A DNA stretch of 64,000 nt from Fidelibacterota bacterium (GTDB taxonomy: Bacteria > Fidelibacterota > Marinisomatia > Marinisomatales > Marinisomataceae). This document shows positions 9,951 through 20,266 of the stretch, in pieces. Where the stretch lies: NCBI GenBank assembly GCA_019654715.1, contig BPEH01000004.1:25047-89046 (forward strand), in the 5' to 3' direction. A model generated the notes under the pieces. That model was not told the origin of the DNA, did not search any database, and saw only the letters and a program-made list of their open reading frames with translations. Both the position numbers and the translations under genes were made by a program. Each line of letters opens with the position of its first letter. Positions within the stretch are counted from its first letter, which is position 1.

Positions 9951-10651
9951 ATAAAAATACCAGTATTAAAGTTAGTATTAAGAAAATTAGCATTGGTTCC
10001 CATGTTAAGAAAGGATAGTTAATAAATTTTTCTCTTGATGTAATCATAGAACTTGGAGAAATAGAATTATCTGCACTTATATTTGCAGAATATTGTATCG
10101 ACGTTAAACCATGCGGATTAAAATAACTTAGAGAAAGATTTATTGGTTTATTTGATTGATAATTATTTATTAATCCCTTTCAAAAAATTTAGACCATTTT
10201 GATCTCTTATTTCTTCAAGATTAATATCATTTACCGATGCAATAAATTCTTCTGAGGCGAATGGTAGCTGAAATGCTATCATCAATGTTTTTACATCGCT
10301 TAATGATTCAAATTTATATGAAAAATCTCTTGGTCCAGGAACTTGACTGTACCTATTTAAAAACAGATAAATCTTATGTTCACCATCTCTTTCAATCGAA
10401 GCAATAGGTTGGTCCTCAATTTTTAATACTTCCTCAAAAAATTCATCATTATTTGATACCAGATACAGAACCGAATCAATCTCAGTTGGCACTATAAATT
10501 GATGTTGGTTGGAAGAATCTGTATCAAATTTATACTCTACCATAATTCCTTGATAATAATATTCTGGATAGATTGTAACCGACAAAGTATCAATAACAGA
10601 TTGCGAAAATATACAGCCTATAAATAAAATAGAAACAAATCTCTTCTTCAT
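9919..10651 (-). CDS. Exported protein with C-terminal membrane anchor, unknown function, one frameshift
   Basis: An apparent 162-residue protein (stop at 10163) has an N-terminal signal peptide (MKKRFVSILFIGCIFSQS) but no anchor. Removing one base in the AAAGGG near 10178-10185 opens another 80 or so residues without a stop. The extension includes NPHGLTSIQYSANIS, a hydrophobic span (FLTWEPMLIFLILTLILVFL) and a basic tail NRRKSN ending at 9919-9921. The resulting protein of about 243 residues has a beta-rich extracytoplasmic domain and a C-terminal transmembrane helix. I do not recognise the family. It lies between a CPBP protease gene and a DUF4837 lipoprotein gene, so an envelope role is likely. 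Confidence 0.65.
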
Positions 10652-10654
10652 CTT

Positions 10655-11347
10655 CTAAGTTAATAGAAAAATAACAAATATATCATAAAATGAATGAGTG
10701 ATGGCAGTAATTCCAAAGCCTCTTTGAACATATAGAAATGCTAAAAATATACCAGCAATAAATCGGACAGCGAAAGCTTCTTGGTTGAATGATTCTGCTC
10801 CAATAAAATGAAATGAAGAAAACAAAATTGCTGAAAAAATTACAGCATAGAAATTTGTAGAGAATTTACTTAATCGAAACAAAAATTTTATTGATTGGTA
10901 AAATATATAGATTAACAACACTCTGAAAATGAGTTCTTCATAAATACCAGCACCTAAAGACAATATTATATTACAATAGAGATCATTAGTAGAAACGTCC
11001 ATTAAATAAAGATTGCCCATCAAAAAAAATAAGATAATAGCATATACAATAGATTCAAGGAACATTCCCCTAAATATGGTCTAGAAATACTTAATGAATT
11101 AAAATGGTGCTTCTGATAATAAATAATTATTAATAGAACAAACAAAAAAATTATTGATGATACATAAATAACGTCAAATCCTAACCTTAATATTGCTTGT
11201 TCAATCAATACATCGGCGCCATTCTGGATATAATTAAATTCTATTTCCTCATCCAAAAAATACCTAATTCATAGGTAAGGAAAATTGGCAAAGTGATAAT
11301 AAAACTATAGAGAGGTGAACTAGATTTTTAAAATAATCTTTAATCAT
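10655..11347 (-). CDS. CPBP-type intramembrane metalloprotease, frameshifted
   Basis: A polytopic membrane protein with the CPBP (CAAX protease/bacteriocin-processing) signature: EELIFR in GIYEELIFRVLL, the histidine of SSFHF, and the distal HSFYD. These are the glutamates and histidines of the zinc-independent or metal site. The core reads from 11256 with one shift near 11050 (joining SRPYLG to MFLESIVYA). Upstream sequence in other frames gives MIKDYFKNLVHLSIVLL and PIFLTYELGIF. I therefore place the start at ATG 11347, one base after the repaired lepA stop. That needs two more single-base shifts and is less certain. Substrate unknown. Confidence 0.68.
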
Positions 11348-11348
11348 A

Positions 11349-13130
11349 TCAAATCTTCAATACAGCCAATAAAGCTTCTTGAGGAACTTCTACCTTTCCA
11401 ATCATACGCATTCTTTTTTGCCTTTTTTTTGTTTTTGAAGAAGTTTCTTTTTTCGTGTTACATCACCGCCATATAATTTTTCAGTCACATTTTTTCTAAA
11501 AGGAGCAATATTCGTTCTTGCAATAACCCTAGTACCAATAGAAGCTTGAATAGGAATCTGAATTTGTTGTCTCGGAATAAGTTCTTTCAATTTTTGACAC
11601 AATGCTAACCCACGATGATAAGAATCTTTCTTAGAACAAATCATTGATAAAGCATCAACAGGTTCTTTATTAATAAGAATATCTAGTTTATCCAATTTGC
11701 TTTTTTTGTATTCTTTGAATGTATAATCAAACGACGCATAACCTTTTGAAGCAGATTTAATGGAATCATAAAAATCAAAAATTATTTCACCCAATGGCAA
11801 ATCATAAATTAATTGTACCTTAGAACTTGATAGATAGGAAGTTGATTGATAATGCCCTCTTCTATCTTGACAAATCTTCATCATATTTCCAATATATTCT
11901 GTTGGAGTTAAGATTTCCGCTGTAACAATCGGCTCTAAAATATCTTCTAAAATTTTTGGTGATGGTAATAAAGCAGGTCTATGAACCTCAACTTGAGTTT
12001 TATCTTTTAGATTTGCTAAATATTTCACGTTGGGACTTGTTGTAACAATCGAAAGATCGAATTCACGTTCTAACCTTTCTTGAATTATTTCCATATGCAA
12101 TAATCCCAAGAATCCACAACGATATCCAAACCCCAAAGCATCACTCACTTCTGGTTCAAAAACAAGGGAAGCATCATTAAGTTTCAATTTCTCAAGCGCT
12201 GTACGTAAATCATCATAATCATCTGCATCAGAAGGAAATAAGCCTGAAAAAACCATCGGTTTAATCTTCTGAAAACCAGGCAAAGCCTTAGAGCAAGGAT
12301 TGTTAACGGTGGTAATTGTGTCTCCAGGCAATACATGCTCAATATCTCTAATATTTGCTATAATATAACCGACTTCACCCTCTTCCAACGATGAAGCTTT
12401 TTTTCGATCAATTACGAAATGTCCAACTTCATCAACTTCATAATAAGTATCATGAGAAAAAAATTTAATTTTCATACCACGTTGAATAGATCCTTCATAA
12501 ATACGAACATACGCAACAACCCCTCTATATTTATCAAAAATAGAATCAAAAATAAGTGCTTTTATTTTTTTATTCTTTGATATAGAGGACAAGGAATTGA
12601 CTCAATAACTTTATTCAATATATTTTCAATTCCTTCACCAGTTTTCGCACTTGTTAATAAAATATCCTTCTCTTCACAATCGGTTAATTCAATAATTTGT
12701 TTCTTTACATTTCAATGTCTGCATTGGGTAGATCTACTTTATTAATTATTGGAATTATTTTTAAATCATTTTCAACTGCCAACAAATAATTAGTTACCGT
12801 TTGTGCTTCGATTCCTTGAGCAGCATCAACAACTAACAATGCTCCTTCACTTGCTGACAATGTACGAGAAACTTCATATGAAAAATCAACATGGCCTGGA
12901 GTATAAATTTAAAGGTTCAAAATATGATCCTTAAAAGTCATTCTAATAGAATGACTTTTAATGGTAATCCCTCTCTCACGCTCTAGGTCCATACTATCCA
13001 AAACTTGGTTTTTCATTTTTTTCTTTGAAATTGTACCAGTGAACTCTAGCAACCGGTCTGCAAGAGTAGATTTCCCATGATCGATATGAGCAATAATACA
13101 AAAGTTCCGAATGTATTGAATATCATTCAT
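11349..13130 (-). CDS. lepA: Elongation factor 4 (LepA), multiply interrupted
   Basis: EF4 is the ribosomal back-translocating GTPase. The N-terminal HIDHGKST and RGITIKSHS (G1/G2) are at the start. G4 NKVDLPNA lies around 12730, and domains II-V run to the repaired C-terminus [21 protein letters not shown]. The span of 594 codons matches the normal ~600. There are at least four breaks: near 12907 (a TAA and the G3 motif read LYTPGH-like instead of IDTPGH), near 12714, near 12590 and near 11405. Such a conserved gene is unlikely to be decayed, so sequencing error is favoured. It overlaps nadE by 8 bases, and the CPBP gene starts one base after it. Confidence 0.9.
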
Positions 13131-14715
13131 GAAAATGATTTACAATAGGAAAACGTCTACCCATACCGAATGCTTTTCTAGTAATGCGTAAAATTGGAGG
13201 TGTCTGTCTTCTTTTATATTCATTTTGATTAATTCTTCTGATTATCTCATCTGTTTCAGGAGTATTGTTATCAATAGATTCATTATAAATAACCTTATCA
13301 ACAATTGGGCTAATCACGTCATAATCAAAGGGATCTACTTGATTTTCAGCTAATTCTGCTGACGGAGTCTTTGAATACAACTAAAAGGGGAATAATATCT
13401 GTTGATACTGTATTTTTCCATTTGGCTAAATTGTATACATCTGTCTTTGATAAATCACCAATAACTGATAACCCTCCACTCATATCACCATAAAGAGTGC
13501 AATAACCTAAGGCTAACTCAGTTTTATTCCCTGTTGATAAAACCAAACAACCAAACTTATTTGAAAATCCCATGAGAATATTACCTCTGATTCTAGATTG
13601 AATATTCTCTTCAGCAACATTGCTCTCTAATCCCTTAAAATGTGGTTCCAAAACTTGTAAATACTTTTCGAATAAATCATCTATATCAACTATATCAAAA
13701 TTTGCATTTAAATTTTCTGCTAATGTTTTTGCATCAGTTTTACTGTGCTCGCTAGAAAATCTTGAAGGCATAGAAATCAAATAAACATTTTCTGGCCCCA
13801 GTGCATCAACAGCAAGACATGCTACGAGAGCAGAATCTATTCCACCACTCAAACCTATTACTGCTTTTTATGATCTGTTTTAGAAAAATAATCCTTAATT
13901 CCAAGTGTCAATGCATTATAAATCTCTTTGTTTGGGTCTTCTTCTTTTTGATCAATCGATGAGGAATTTAAATTTGCTACTATTAAATCTTCTTGAAATG
14001 ATTTTCCTTCTTTTACTAGTTCCATATTAGAATTCAAAATGAGAGAATTTCCATCAAAAATTAGTTCGTCTTGTCCTCCAACAATATTACAATATATAAA
14101 TGGACAATTAGCGTTAGCAAATTTATCAAGAATCAACTTTCTTCGAATATTTTTGCGATTCTTATGATAAGGAGACGAAGAAATATTAACAATAAGATCA
14201 GGTTTTAAATCGATAATCTCTGTGGACAATTCTCTGTCATAATTGTCTTCCCAAAGATCTTCACAAATCTGTATAATACAATTTAATGATTCTCCATTTA
14301 CACTAAGACTAAATTGACCAATTTCCGTTCCATTTTCAAAATAACGATCTTCATCAAAAACATCATATGTTGGTAAAAGAATTTTATTATAAATATGTAC
14401 AATTTCTCCATTTTCACAAATCGCTGCAGAATTAAATAATTTTCCATTTTTTTCATTTACAAAACCAACAATACAAGTTTTAGAAACTTTTTTAGCAAAA
14501 CGGTTTAAAGTAGATAGATTTTTCTCAATAAATTTTTTAGACAAAAGTAAATCTTGTGGAGGATAACCTGTCACTACCATTTCTGGAAAAACAACTAAAT
14601 CAGGATTCTCTTTCAATGCTTCATTATAATTATGCAGAATTTTATCATAATTATAATCAAAATTTCCCAAAATGGGATTTATTTGACAAAGTGCAACTTT
14701 TATTGAATTAGACAA
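13123..14715 (-). CDS. nadE: Glutamine-dependent NAD+ synthetase, two frameshifts
   Basis: The two-domain form of NadE, about 531 residues. The N-terminal nitrilase-type glutaminase (with [11 protein letters not shown], the Glu) carries IIQICEDLW with the catalytic Cys. The C-terminal ATP-pyrophosphatase domain has [10 protein letters not shown] and [12 protein letters not shown]. It makes NAD+ from nicotinate adenine dinucleotide, ATP and glutamine-derived ammonia. Shifts occur at an A5 run near 13855 (repair joins to [11 protein letters not shown]) and near 13385 (repair joins to [11 protein letters not shown]). It overlaps the TIGR00725-type gene by 16 bases and lepA by 8. Confidence 0.92.
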
Positions 14716-15161
14716 TTTTTAATCTCACCAATCAATGTGCTAATTGAATCTACTTGGATTGAATTTTTGATATCCCAACTTTTATAAGCAATTAGAGGCT
14801 TATCTTGTGCTAAGGTATATGCAATTTCACTTAAAGTGCCATAAGCGCCAGAAATCGCGACTCCTACGTCACAATTATAGCTTATCATTGCATTCCTACT
14901 GATATCCATACCTGTTGCAATAGGAACTGATAAAAATTTGTTTCCTGTATTATATTCTTTATCTTTTAAAATTCCTATACACACACCATTTTCCTCAGAT
15001 ACTCCTTTTGCAATAGCTTCCATCACTCCTTCTCCTCCACCACAAAAAACTAGCCAATTTTCTCTTGCCATTTGTCTACCAATTTCAACAGTATCATTAT
15101 AGATTGATTCGGTAATATCTCTGCCTCCGAAAACAGCAATTCTTCCATTAAATTTTATCAC
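14700..15161 (-). CDS. TIGR00725/LOG-like Rossmann-fold nucleotide-binding protein
   Basis: A 153-residue protein with the LOG/'lysine decarboxylase-like' fold: [10 protein letters not shown] at the start, [14 protein letters not shown] (phosphate-binding PGGxGTxxE-like loop region) and [16 protein letters not shown]. Related proteins include cytokinin-activating LOG enzymes and molybdenum-cofactor carrier-like proteins; which activity applies here is unknown. The start is GTG at 15161, overlapping the asnS stop as GTGA, and the gene's end overlaps nadE. Confidence 0.75.
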   Translation of the reverse strand: MIKFNGRIAVFGGRDITESIYNDTVEIGRQMARENWLVFCGGGEGVMEAIAKGVSEENGVCIGILKDKEYNTGNKFLSVPIATGMDISRNAMISYNCDVGVAISGAYGTLSEIAYTLAQDKPLIAYKSWDIKNSIQVDSISTLIGEIKNCLIQ

Positions 15162-16448
15162 GGTTCAAGCCTTCCCATTGTTCTTGGGAAAGGAATTGTT
15201 TGCCTGATGTGATCAATTCCACATATCCAAGAAACCGTTCTTTCAAGACCTAATCCAAAACCTGAATGGGGAACTGACCCATATTTTCTTAAATCTAGAT
15301 ACCACTTGAATGCATCCACAGGCAATTTGTGTTCTTTAATACGTTTCACTAATAAATCATGATCATCTTCTCTTTGACCACCGCCAACAACTTCTCCATA
15401 ACCTTCTGGTGCAAGAACATCCACACCTAAAGCATATTTATCAGTCTTATCTCTTTTCATATAAAATGCTTTCGTCTTGTGTGGCCAAGAATGGATCATA
15501 ACAGGTTTATCAAATTCAGAAGCAATTGCTTCTTCATCAGGAGCTCCAAAATCGCTTCCATATTTAAAATCACGGTTTTTATCTTTTAATATCTTTACTG
15601 CGTCATCATAAGAAATTCTTGGAAATGGACTAGAAATATTTTCTAATTTGGATAAATCTCTTTCGAGAATCTCTAATTCTTGAGAACAATGCTTTAAACA
15701 ATCAGAAATTATGTATGATATAAACTCTTCAATTATGTCCATATTCTGATTGATATCACAGTAGGCCATTTCAGGCTCAACCATCCAAAATTCAGTAAGA
15801 TGTTTCCTTGTTTTTGATTTTTCTGCCCTAAAACAAGGTCCAAAACAATATGTTTTCCCAAATGCCATAGCGGCAGCTTCTTGATACAATTGTCCGCTTT
15901 GTGTTAAATAAGCAGATCGATTAAAATAATCAGTCTCAAATAGAGTGGTAGTACCCTCTACAGCATTACCAGTAAACATAGGAGAATCAATTAACACAAA
16001 CCCTCTATCATCAAAAAAATCTCGTATTGCTTTTATTGTTCTTTGCCTAATTTTCATAATTGCGAATTGTCTTTTTGATCTTAACCATAAATGTCGATTA
16101 TCCATTAAGAAGCTAACACCATGATCTTTTAGAGCTATTGGGTATTCATCAGCAATATGAACAACATTAATGTTGCTAGCAATAATCTCGACGCCACCTT
16201 TAGATCTTTTATCTTCCTGAACAGTTCCTGTAATAGAAAGAGAAGATTCTTGAGTTAAAGTATTCTCTAGTTTAAAAAACATCTTCAGTAACATCATTTT
16301 TTGAGACAACACATTGAACATATCCAGTGCCATCTCTTACAATAACAAACCATATTTTTCCAATCGATCTTATATTGTAAACCCATCCATTGATTTGGAC
16401 TTCTTTACCAATAAATTTCTTTAATTTTTCTACATTTATTTGATTCAT
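15158..16448 (-). CDS. asnS: Asparaginyl-tRNA synthetase, one frameshift
   Basis: A class IIb synthetase, 430 residues after repair. The N-terminal OB-fold anticodon domain begins [14 protein letters not shown] at ATG 16448 and includes [14 protein letters not shown]. The catalytic domain has motif 2 ([20 protein letters not shown]) and motif 3 ([15 protein letters not shown]). EPEMAYCD and the family-typical [10 protein letters not shown] ending favour Asn over Asp. The frame breaks at a T6 run near 16270-16280. Without repair the gene appears to start at 16333 and lacks most of the OB fold. It sits 4 bases after the lptE-like gene. Confidence 0.92.
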
Positions 16449-16452
16449 AATA

Positions 16453-17022
16453 TCACCATGTTGACAGTACTGTGTTTACAATATCAACTGCAATTTTATT
16501 AATTGCAACATTAATTGCAAGCTCTCTTGAATCCCCAAATTCATCACTATCATTGCTATCAATTAATCCATCGTTATCATTATCTATTCCATCAGAAGAA
16601 GGGTCGCTATCAATACTATAAGTCCCAAATGAAGAGAAGTCTTTTTCAAACAATGCTTTATCATTGCTAACATCAAGCCATATAGCCTTAACTTTAATTG
16701 AAAAACGATATTCACTAACTTGCTCATTATTATTAAAAGCATACGGACCATCTGAAACAGAAACTATCTCACCATCTATAATACTATCACTATCTGGACT
16801 GCTTACTATTTTAATAATATTTTGTTCACTAATTTGTTCAATAATTACGTTGGTCAATTTCTCTGAAAGCTCAAATTCAGGAGTTTGATTTACGAATAAA
16901 GGAACAGATACATTTCTAATGTTTGGAGGGATTGATCCCGCCATTGAATAATATGCACATCCAAATAGCACAAAAATAAGATAAAGATTAGTTATCTTTA
17001 TTAATCTTCTTTTCAATTCCAT
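16453..17022 (-). CDS. LptE-like lipopolysaccharide-assembly lipoprotein with a calcium-loop-like insert
   Basis: A lipoprotein of about 189 residues. The signal ends LYLIFVLFGC, followed by AYYSMAGSIPP and VSVPLFVNQTPE, as in LptE/RlpB homologues outside Proteobacteria. Further matches are DGEIVSVSDGPY and EQVSEYRFSIKV. LptE plugs the LptD outer-membrane translocon. Near the C-terminus (16531-16605) is an acidic stretch containing DGIDNDNDGLIDSNDSDE, a thrombospondin-type-3 or Ca-binding-loop-like repeat not normal for LptE. ATG 17022 is chosen because longer starts run deep into the upstream regulator; ATG 17028 is equally possible. The Kdo and heptose transferase genes lie nearby on the same strand. 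Confidence 0.68.
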   Translation of the reverse strand: MELKRRLIKITNLYLIFVLFGCAYYSMAGSIPPNIRNVSVPLFVNQTPEFELSEKLTNVIIEQISEQNIIKIVSSPDSDSIIDGEIVSVSDGPYAFNNNEQVSEYRFSIKVKAIWLDVSNDKALFEKDFSSFGTYSIDSDPSSDGIDNDNDGLIDSNDSDEFGDSRELAINVAINKIAVDIVNTVLSTW

Positions 17023-18193
17023 AATCATTAATCTTTCTATATAGTGTTCTTTCACTCATTCCAAGTGACTTAGCTGCTGCCCTTCTGTTGTTATTAAAGT
17101 ACTCTAACGTGCGAAGAATCATTTCTTTTTCTAAATCTGTAGTCTTGAAACTACCTATTGCTTGCTCTTTTAACAAAGTTTTATCTTCAAAATCACCAAA
17201 TTCATTATCATGAATTTTATTACTGAAATTTTCATCAATATTTCTAGGCGAATTTAATATTGAAAAATCAGATTGTTTGAGCATTAGTTTGAGTTCTTCT
17301 ATATCCTGTCTCAAAAATAATAATTGTCGTAAAATCAATTCTCTTTCGGCTTGATCAGGGTTCTGATTTACTACAACAGGTAGTGCTGGATTATCAGAAA
17401 ATTCCATCATTTTCTCATTTTGTAGTTGTTTCTCAATAATTTCTGCAGTAATTCTTTCTCCTTTCTCAAGAATTAAAATACTTTCTATGAAATTTCTTAA
17501 TTCTCTTACATTTCCTGGCCAATCAAATTTCTGAATTACTTTAATTGCTTCAGGAGTAAACCCTTTATATTTAATTTTGTTTGTTCTACTAAATTGTAAA
17601 GCAAATCTTTCAACAAGTAGCCTAATATCATTTTTTCTATGTCTTAGTGCTGGAAGATTAATTGTAACTGTTTTTAACCTATAATAAAGGTCTTGTCTGA
17701 ATTTTCCTTCTTTAACAAGTTTAGCCAAATCTTTATTTGTAGCAGCTATTACTCTAGTATCAGTTTTTTTAGATATAGAGTCTCCTACTCTCATATATTC
17801 TCCAGTTTCCAGTACTCTTAAAACCTTAACTTGAGTTTCTAGTGGCATATCTCCAATTTCATCAAGAAAAATTGTTCCCTTATTTGCAGTCTCAAAATAT
17901 CCTTTTCTTGATTCACTCGCATCAGTATAGGCTCCTTTTTTGTGGCCAAATAATTCACTTTCAATAATTCCTTCTGGAATAGCTCCACAATTAACAATAA
18001 TTAAATCTTTGCTTGAACGCATACTTGCAGTATGAATAGCTTTGGCAACTAACTCCTTTCCTGTACCAGATTCTCCATTAATCAAAACGGAAATATCCAC
18101 GCCGGCAACTTGAGATACCATTTCCAAAACCTGATTAATCTCTTCGCTTTCCCCGACAATTCCTGATTTTTGTTTAATTAGTTCAATGTTCAT
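16988..18193 (-). CDS. Sigma-54-dependent activator without receiver domain
   Basis: A 401-residue enhancer-binding protein. The AAA+ domain starts almost at residue 1, with Walker A GESGTGKE (40-47), the loop GAYTDA (87-92) in the place of GAFTGA, and Walker B FLDEIGD (109-115). It ends in a Fis-type helix-turn-helix (RRAAAKSLGMSERTLYRK). It has no REC, GAF or PAS input domain, so it is either constitutive or controlled by a partner. GAFTGA contacts sigma-54; the Gly-to-Asp change may weaken or alter this contact, although GAFTDA variants do occur. A region of about 100 residues without a clear fold separates the ATPase from the HTH. It overlaps the lptE-like gene and follows uvrB by 9 bases. 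Confidence 0.88.
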   Translation of the reverse strand: MNIELIKQKSGIVGESEEINQVLEMVSQVAGVDISVLINGESGTGKELVAKAIHTASMRSSKDLIIVNCGAIPEGIIESELFGHKKGAYTDASESRKGYFETANKGTIFLDEIGDMPLETQVKVLRVLETGEYMRVGDSISKKTDTRVIAATNKDLAKLVKEGKFRQDLYYRLKTVTINLPALRHRKNDIRLLVERFALQFSRTNKIKYKGFTPEAIKVIQKFDWPGNVRELRNFIESILILEKGERITAEIIEKQLQNEKMMEFSDNPALPVVVNQNPDQAERELILRQLLFLRQDIEELKLMLKQSDFSILNSPRNIDENFSNKIHDNEFGDFEDKTLLKEQAIGSFKTTDLEKEMILRTLEYFNNNRRAAAKSLGMSERTLYRKINDYGIEKKINKDN

Positions 18194-18202
18194 TTTATCC
18201 TC

Positions 18203-20203
18203 TTAGTTAACAATTTTAATTTCTTTCTGTAGATTTGTGATTTCATCTCTTAGGCTTGCTGCCTTTTCAAACTCCAAATTCTCAGCTGCTTCTAACATTT
18301 CCTGTCGAATCATCTCAACAGCAATCTTTTTGTCCTCTTTTAGGAATCTATCAGTCTTGATATCACGTTTGATTTGAATTTCATTTTCTTTAAACGCCTC
18401 TGCAACCTTAGTCGCTCCTAATATCTCATCTGTTGATTTTTTAATCGATTTAGGAATAATATTATTTTCTTTATTAAAATGCTCTTGTATCTCTCTTCTA
18501 CGACTAGTTTCATCAACCAAATACTGTATAGAATCAGTTTTTCGATCAGCATACAGTATAACCTTACCTTTTACATGTCTAGCCGCTCTACCAGCAATTT
18601 GTACCAAAGAACTTTTTGATCTTAGAAATCCTTCTTTATCCGCATCAAGAATTGCAACCAATGAAACTTCTGGAAGATCAAGCCCTTCCCTTAATAAATT
18701 AAACCCAACTAGAACGTCAAAATCCCCTAATCGTAGATCTCTTAGAATCTTGACTCTTTCAATTGTTTTTATCTCGGAATGGAGATATCTCACTCTGATA
18801 TTCATTGTGCTAAGATATTCTGATAAATCTTCAGCCATTTTTTTTGTTAGAGTCGTTACTAGACATCTTTCTTTTTTAATGGCACGTTTTTTAATTTCAT
18901 TAATTAAATGATCAATTTGTCCTGATGATGGCCTTATGCTAACCATTGGATCTAATAGCCCAGTTGGTCTATTGATAAGTTCTGTTACTACTCCTGAAGA
19001 TAGATTTAATTCTTTCTCAGCTGGTGTAGCAGAGACATAAATCATTTGATTCTGAATTAATTCAAATTCATCGATTGTAAGAGGTCTGTTATCATAAGCA
19101 GCGGGAAGCCTAAAACCATGTTCAATAAGATTTTCTTTTCTCTTTTTATCTCCATTATACATTCCTTTTATCTGGGGGAAAGTAACATGAGATTCGTCAA
19201 TGATAGTGATAAAATCTTTAGGAAAGAAGTCTATTAAAGTCCATGGTCTTTCACCCGGTTTTCTTCCATCAAAATATCTTGAATAATTCTCAATACCTGA
19301 ACAATATCCTACTTCATCAATCATTTCTACATCAAAATTAGTTCTTTGGCTTAATCGTTGTGCTTCAAGTAGCTTTTCGTTCTTATTAAAATAATCTAAC
19401 CTATCTTTTAAATCTTTTTTTATCTCCTTAGTTACCTTTTTATTTTTTCCTTTATCAGATACAAAATGTCTTGCTGGATAGAGAAAGATTTCTTCAATTT
19501 CTTTGCCTTCCTCTCCGGTTAGAGGATTAAAAGTAACAATTGACTCCAGTGTATCATTGAAAATATCAACTCTGATTGCATTTTCTTCATAAGCCGGAAA
19601 TATTTCAAAAACATCCCCCATAATTCTAAAATTACATCTTTCAAGAACCTGATCATTTCTTTGATAATAAATATCAACCAAAGATTCTGTTAATTCTCTA
19701 CGATTAATATTATCATTCTTTTTAAGATGAATAACTTGATTTTTGTATTCGTCAGGAGAGCCTAATCCATATATACAAGACACTGAACTAACTACAATTA
19801 CGTCATTTCTCTGTATTAAAGAACTTGTGGCTCTGAGCCTCAGCTTATCAATTTCTTCATCCATTGAAAAATCTTTTTCAATGAATGTATCTGTAACGGG
19901 CATATATGACTCCGGCTGATAATAGTCATAATAGCTTATAAAATATTCTACTGCGTTATTAGGAAATAAATTTTTGAATTCTCCATAAAGTTGGGCTGCC
20001 AATGTTTTGTTATGAGATATAACCAATGTTGGTCTTTGGATTTTTTCAATAACCTTTGCAATAGTATAGGTTTTTCCAGATCCAGTAACACCTAATAAAG
20101 TTTGATGTTTTGTATCAGAATTTAAACCATTTATAAGTTCATCTATTGCTTTAGGTTGATCACCAGAGGGTTCAAAATTAGAAATTAGCTTAAAGTCTGC
20201 CAT
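18203..20203 (-). CDS. uvrB: Excinuclease ABC subunit B
   Basis: UvrB, 666 residues, is the damage-verifying helicase of nucleotide excision repair. Clear blocks are the Walker A GVTGSGKTYT (about 39-48), the beta-hairpin YYDYYQPESYMP, the helicase motif DESHVTFPQ, and the C-terminal Q-rich helicase part RAARHVKGKVI. The UVR motif at the end (EMLEAAENLEFEKAASLRDE) recruits UvrC. The gene is intact and normal length. The ATG follows a 63-base gap after pgsA, with no terminator seen. Confidence 0.97.
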   Translation of the reverse strand: MADFKLISNFEPSGDQPKAIDELINGLNSDTKHQTLLGVTGSGKTYTIAKVIEKIQRPTLVISHNKTLAAQLYGEFKNLFPNNAVEYFISYYDYYQPESYMPVTDTFIEKDFSMDEEIDKLRLRATSSLIQRNDVIVVSSVSCIYGLGSPDEYKNQVIHLKKNDNINRRELTESLVDIYYQRNDQVLERCNFRIMGDVFEIFPAYEENAIRVDIFNDTLESIVTFNPLTGEEGKEIEEIFLYPARHFVSDKGKNKKVTKEIKKDLKDRLDYFNKNEKLLEAQRLSQRTNFDVEMIDEVGYCSGIENYSRYFDGRKPGERPWTLIDFFPKDFITIIDESHVTFPQIKGMYNGDKKRKENLIEHGFRLPAAYDNRPLTIDEFELIQNQMIYVSATPAEKELNLSSGVVTELINRPTGLLDPMVSIRPSSGQIDHLINEIKKRAIKKERCLVTTLTKKMAEDLSEYLSTMNIRVRYLHSEIKTIERVKILRDLRLGDFDVLVGFNLLREGLDLPEVSLVAILDADKEGFLRSKSSLVQIAGRAARHVKGKVILYADRKTDSIQYLVDETSRRREIQEHFNKENNIIPKSIKKSTDEILGATKVAEAFKENEIQIKRDIKTDRFLKEDKKIAVEMIRQEMLEAAENLEFEKAASLRDEITNLQKEIKIVN

Positions 20204-20266
20204 ATTGTCCCTTTAATTTAAGTTTTATTAACAAATAAAACAATTCATAAAGTATGACAATAAGTT

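Noticed and set aside
12593..12908. Apparent gap of over 300 bases without a gene within lepA
   Set aside because: The minus strand reads [27 protein letters not shown] and [14 protein letters not shown] in shifted frames, so it is lepA coding sequence.
16531..16605. A separate EF-hand protein
   Set aside because: The acidic loop lies in one continuous frame with the LptE-like sequence; no separate start or stop fits.
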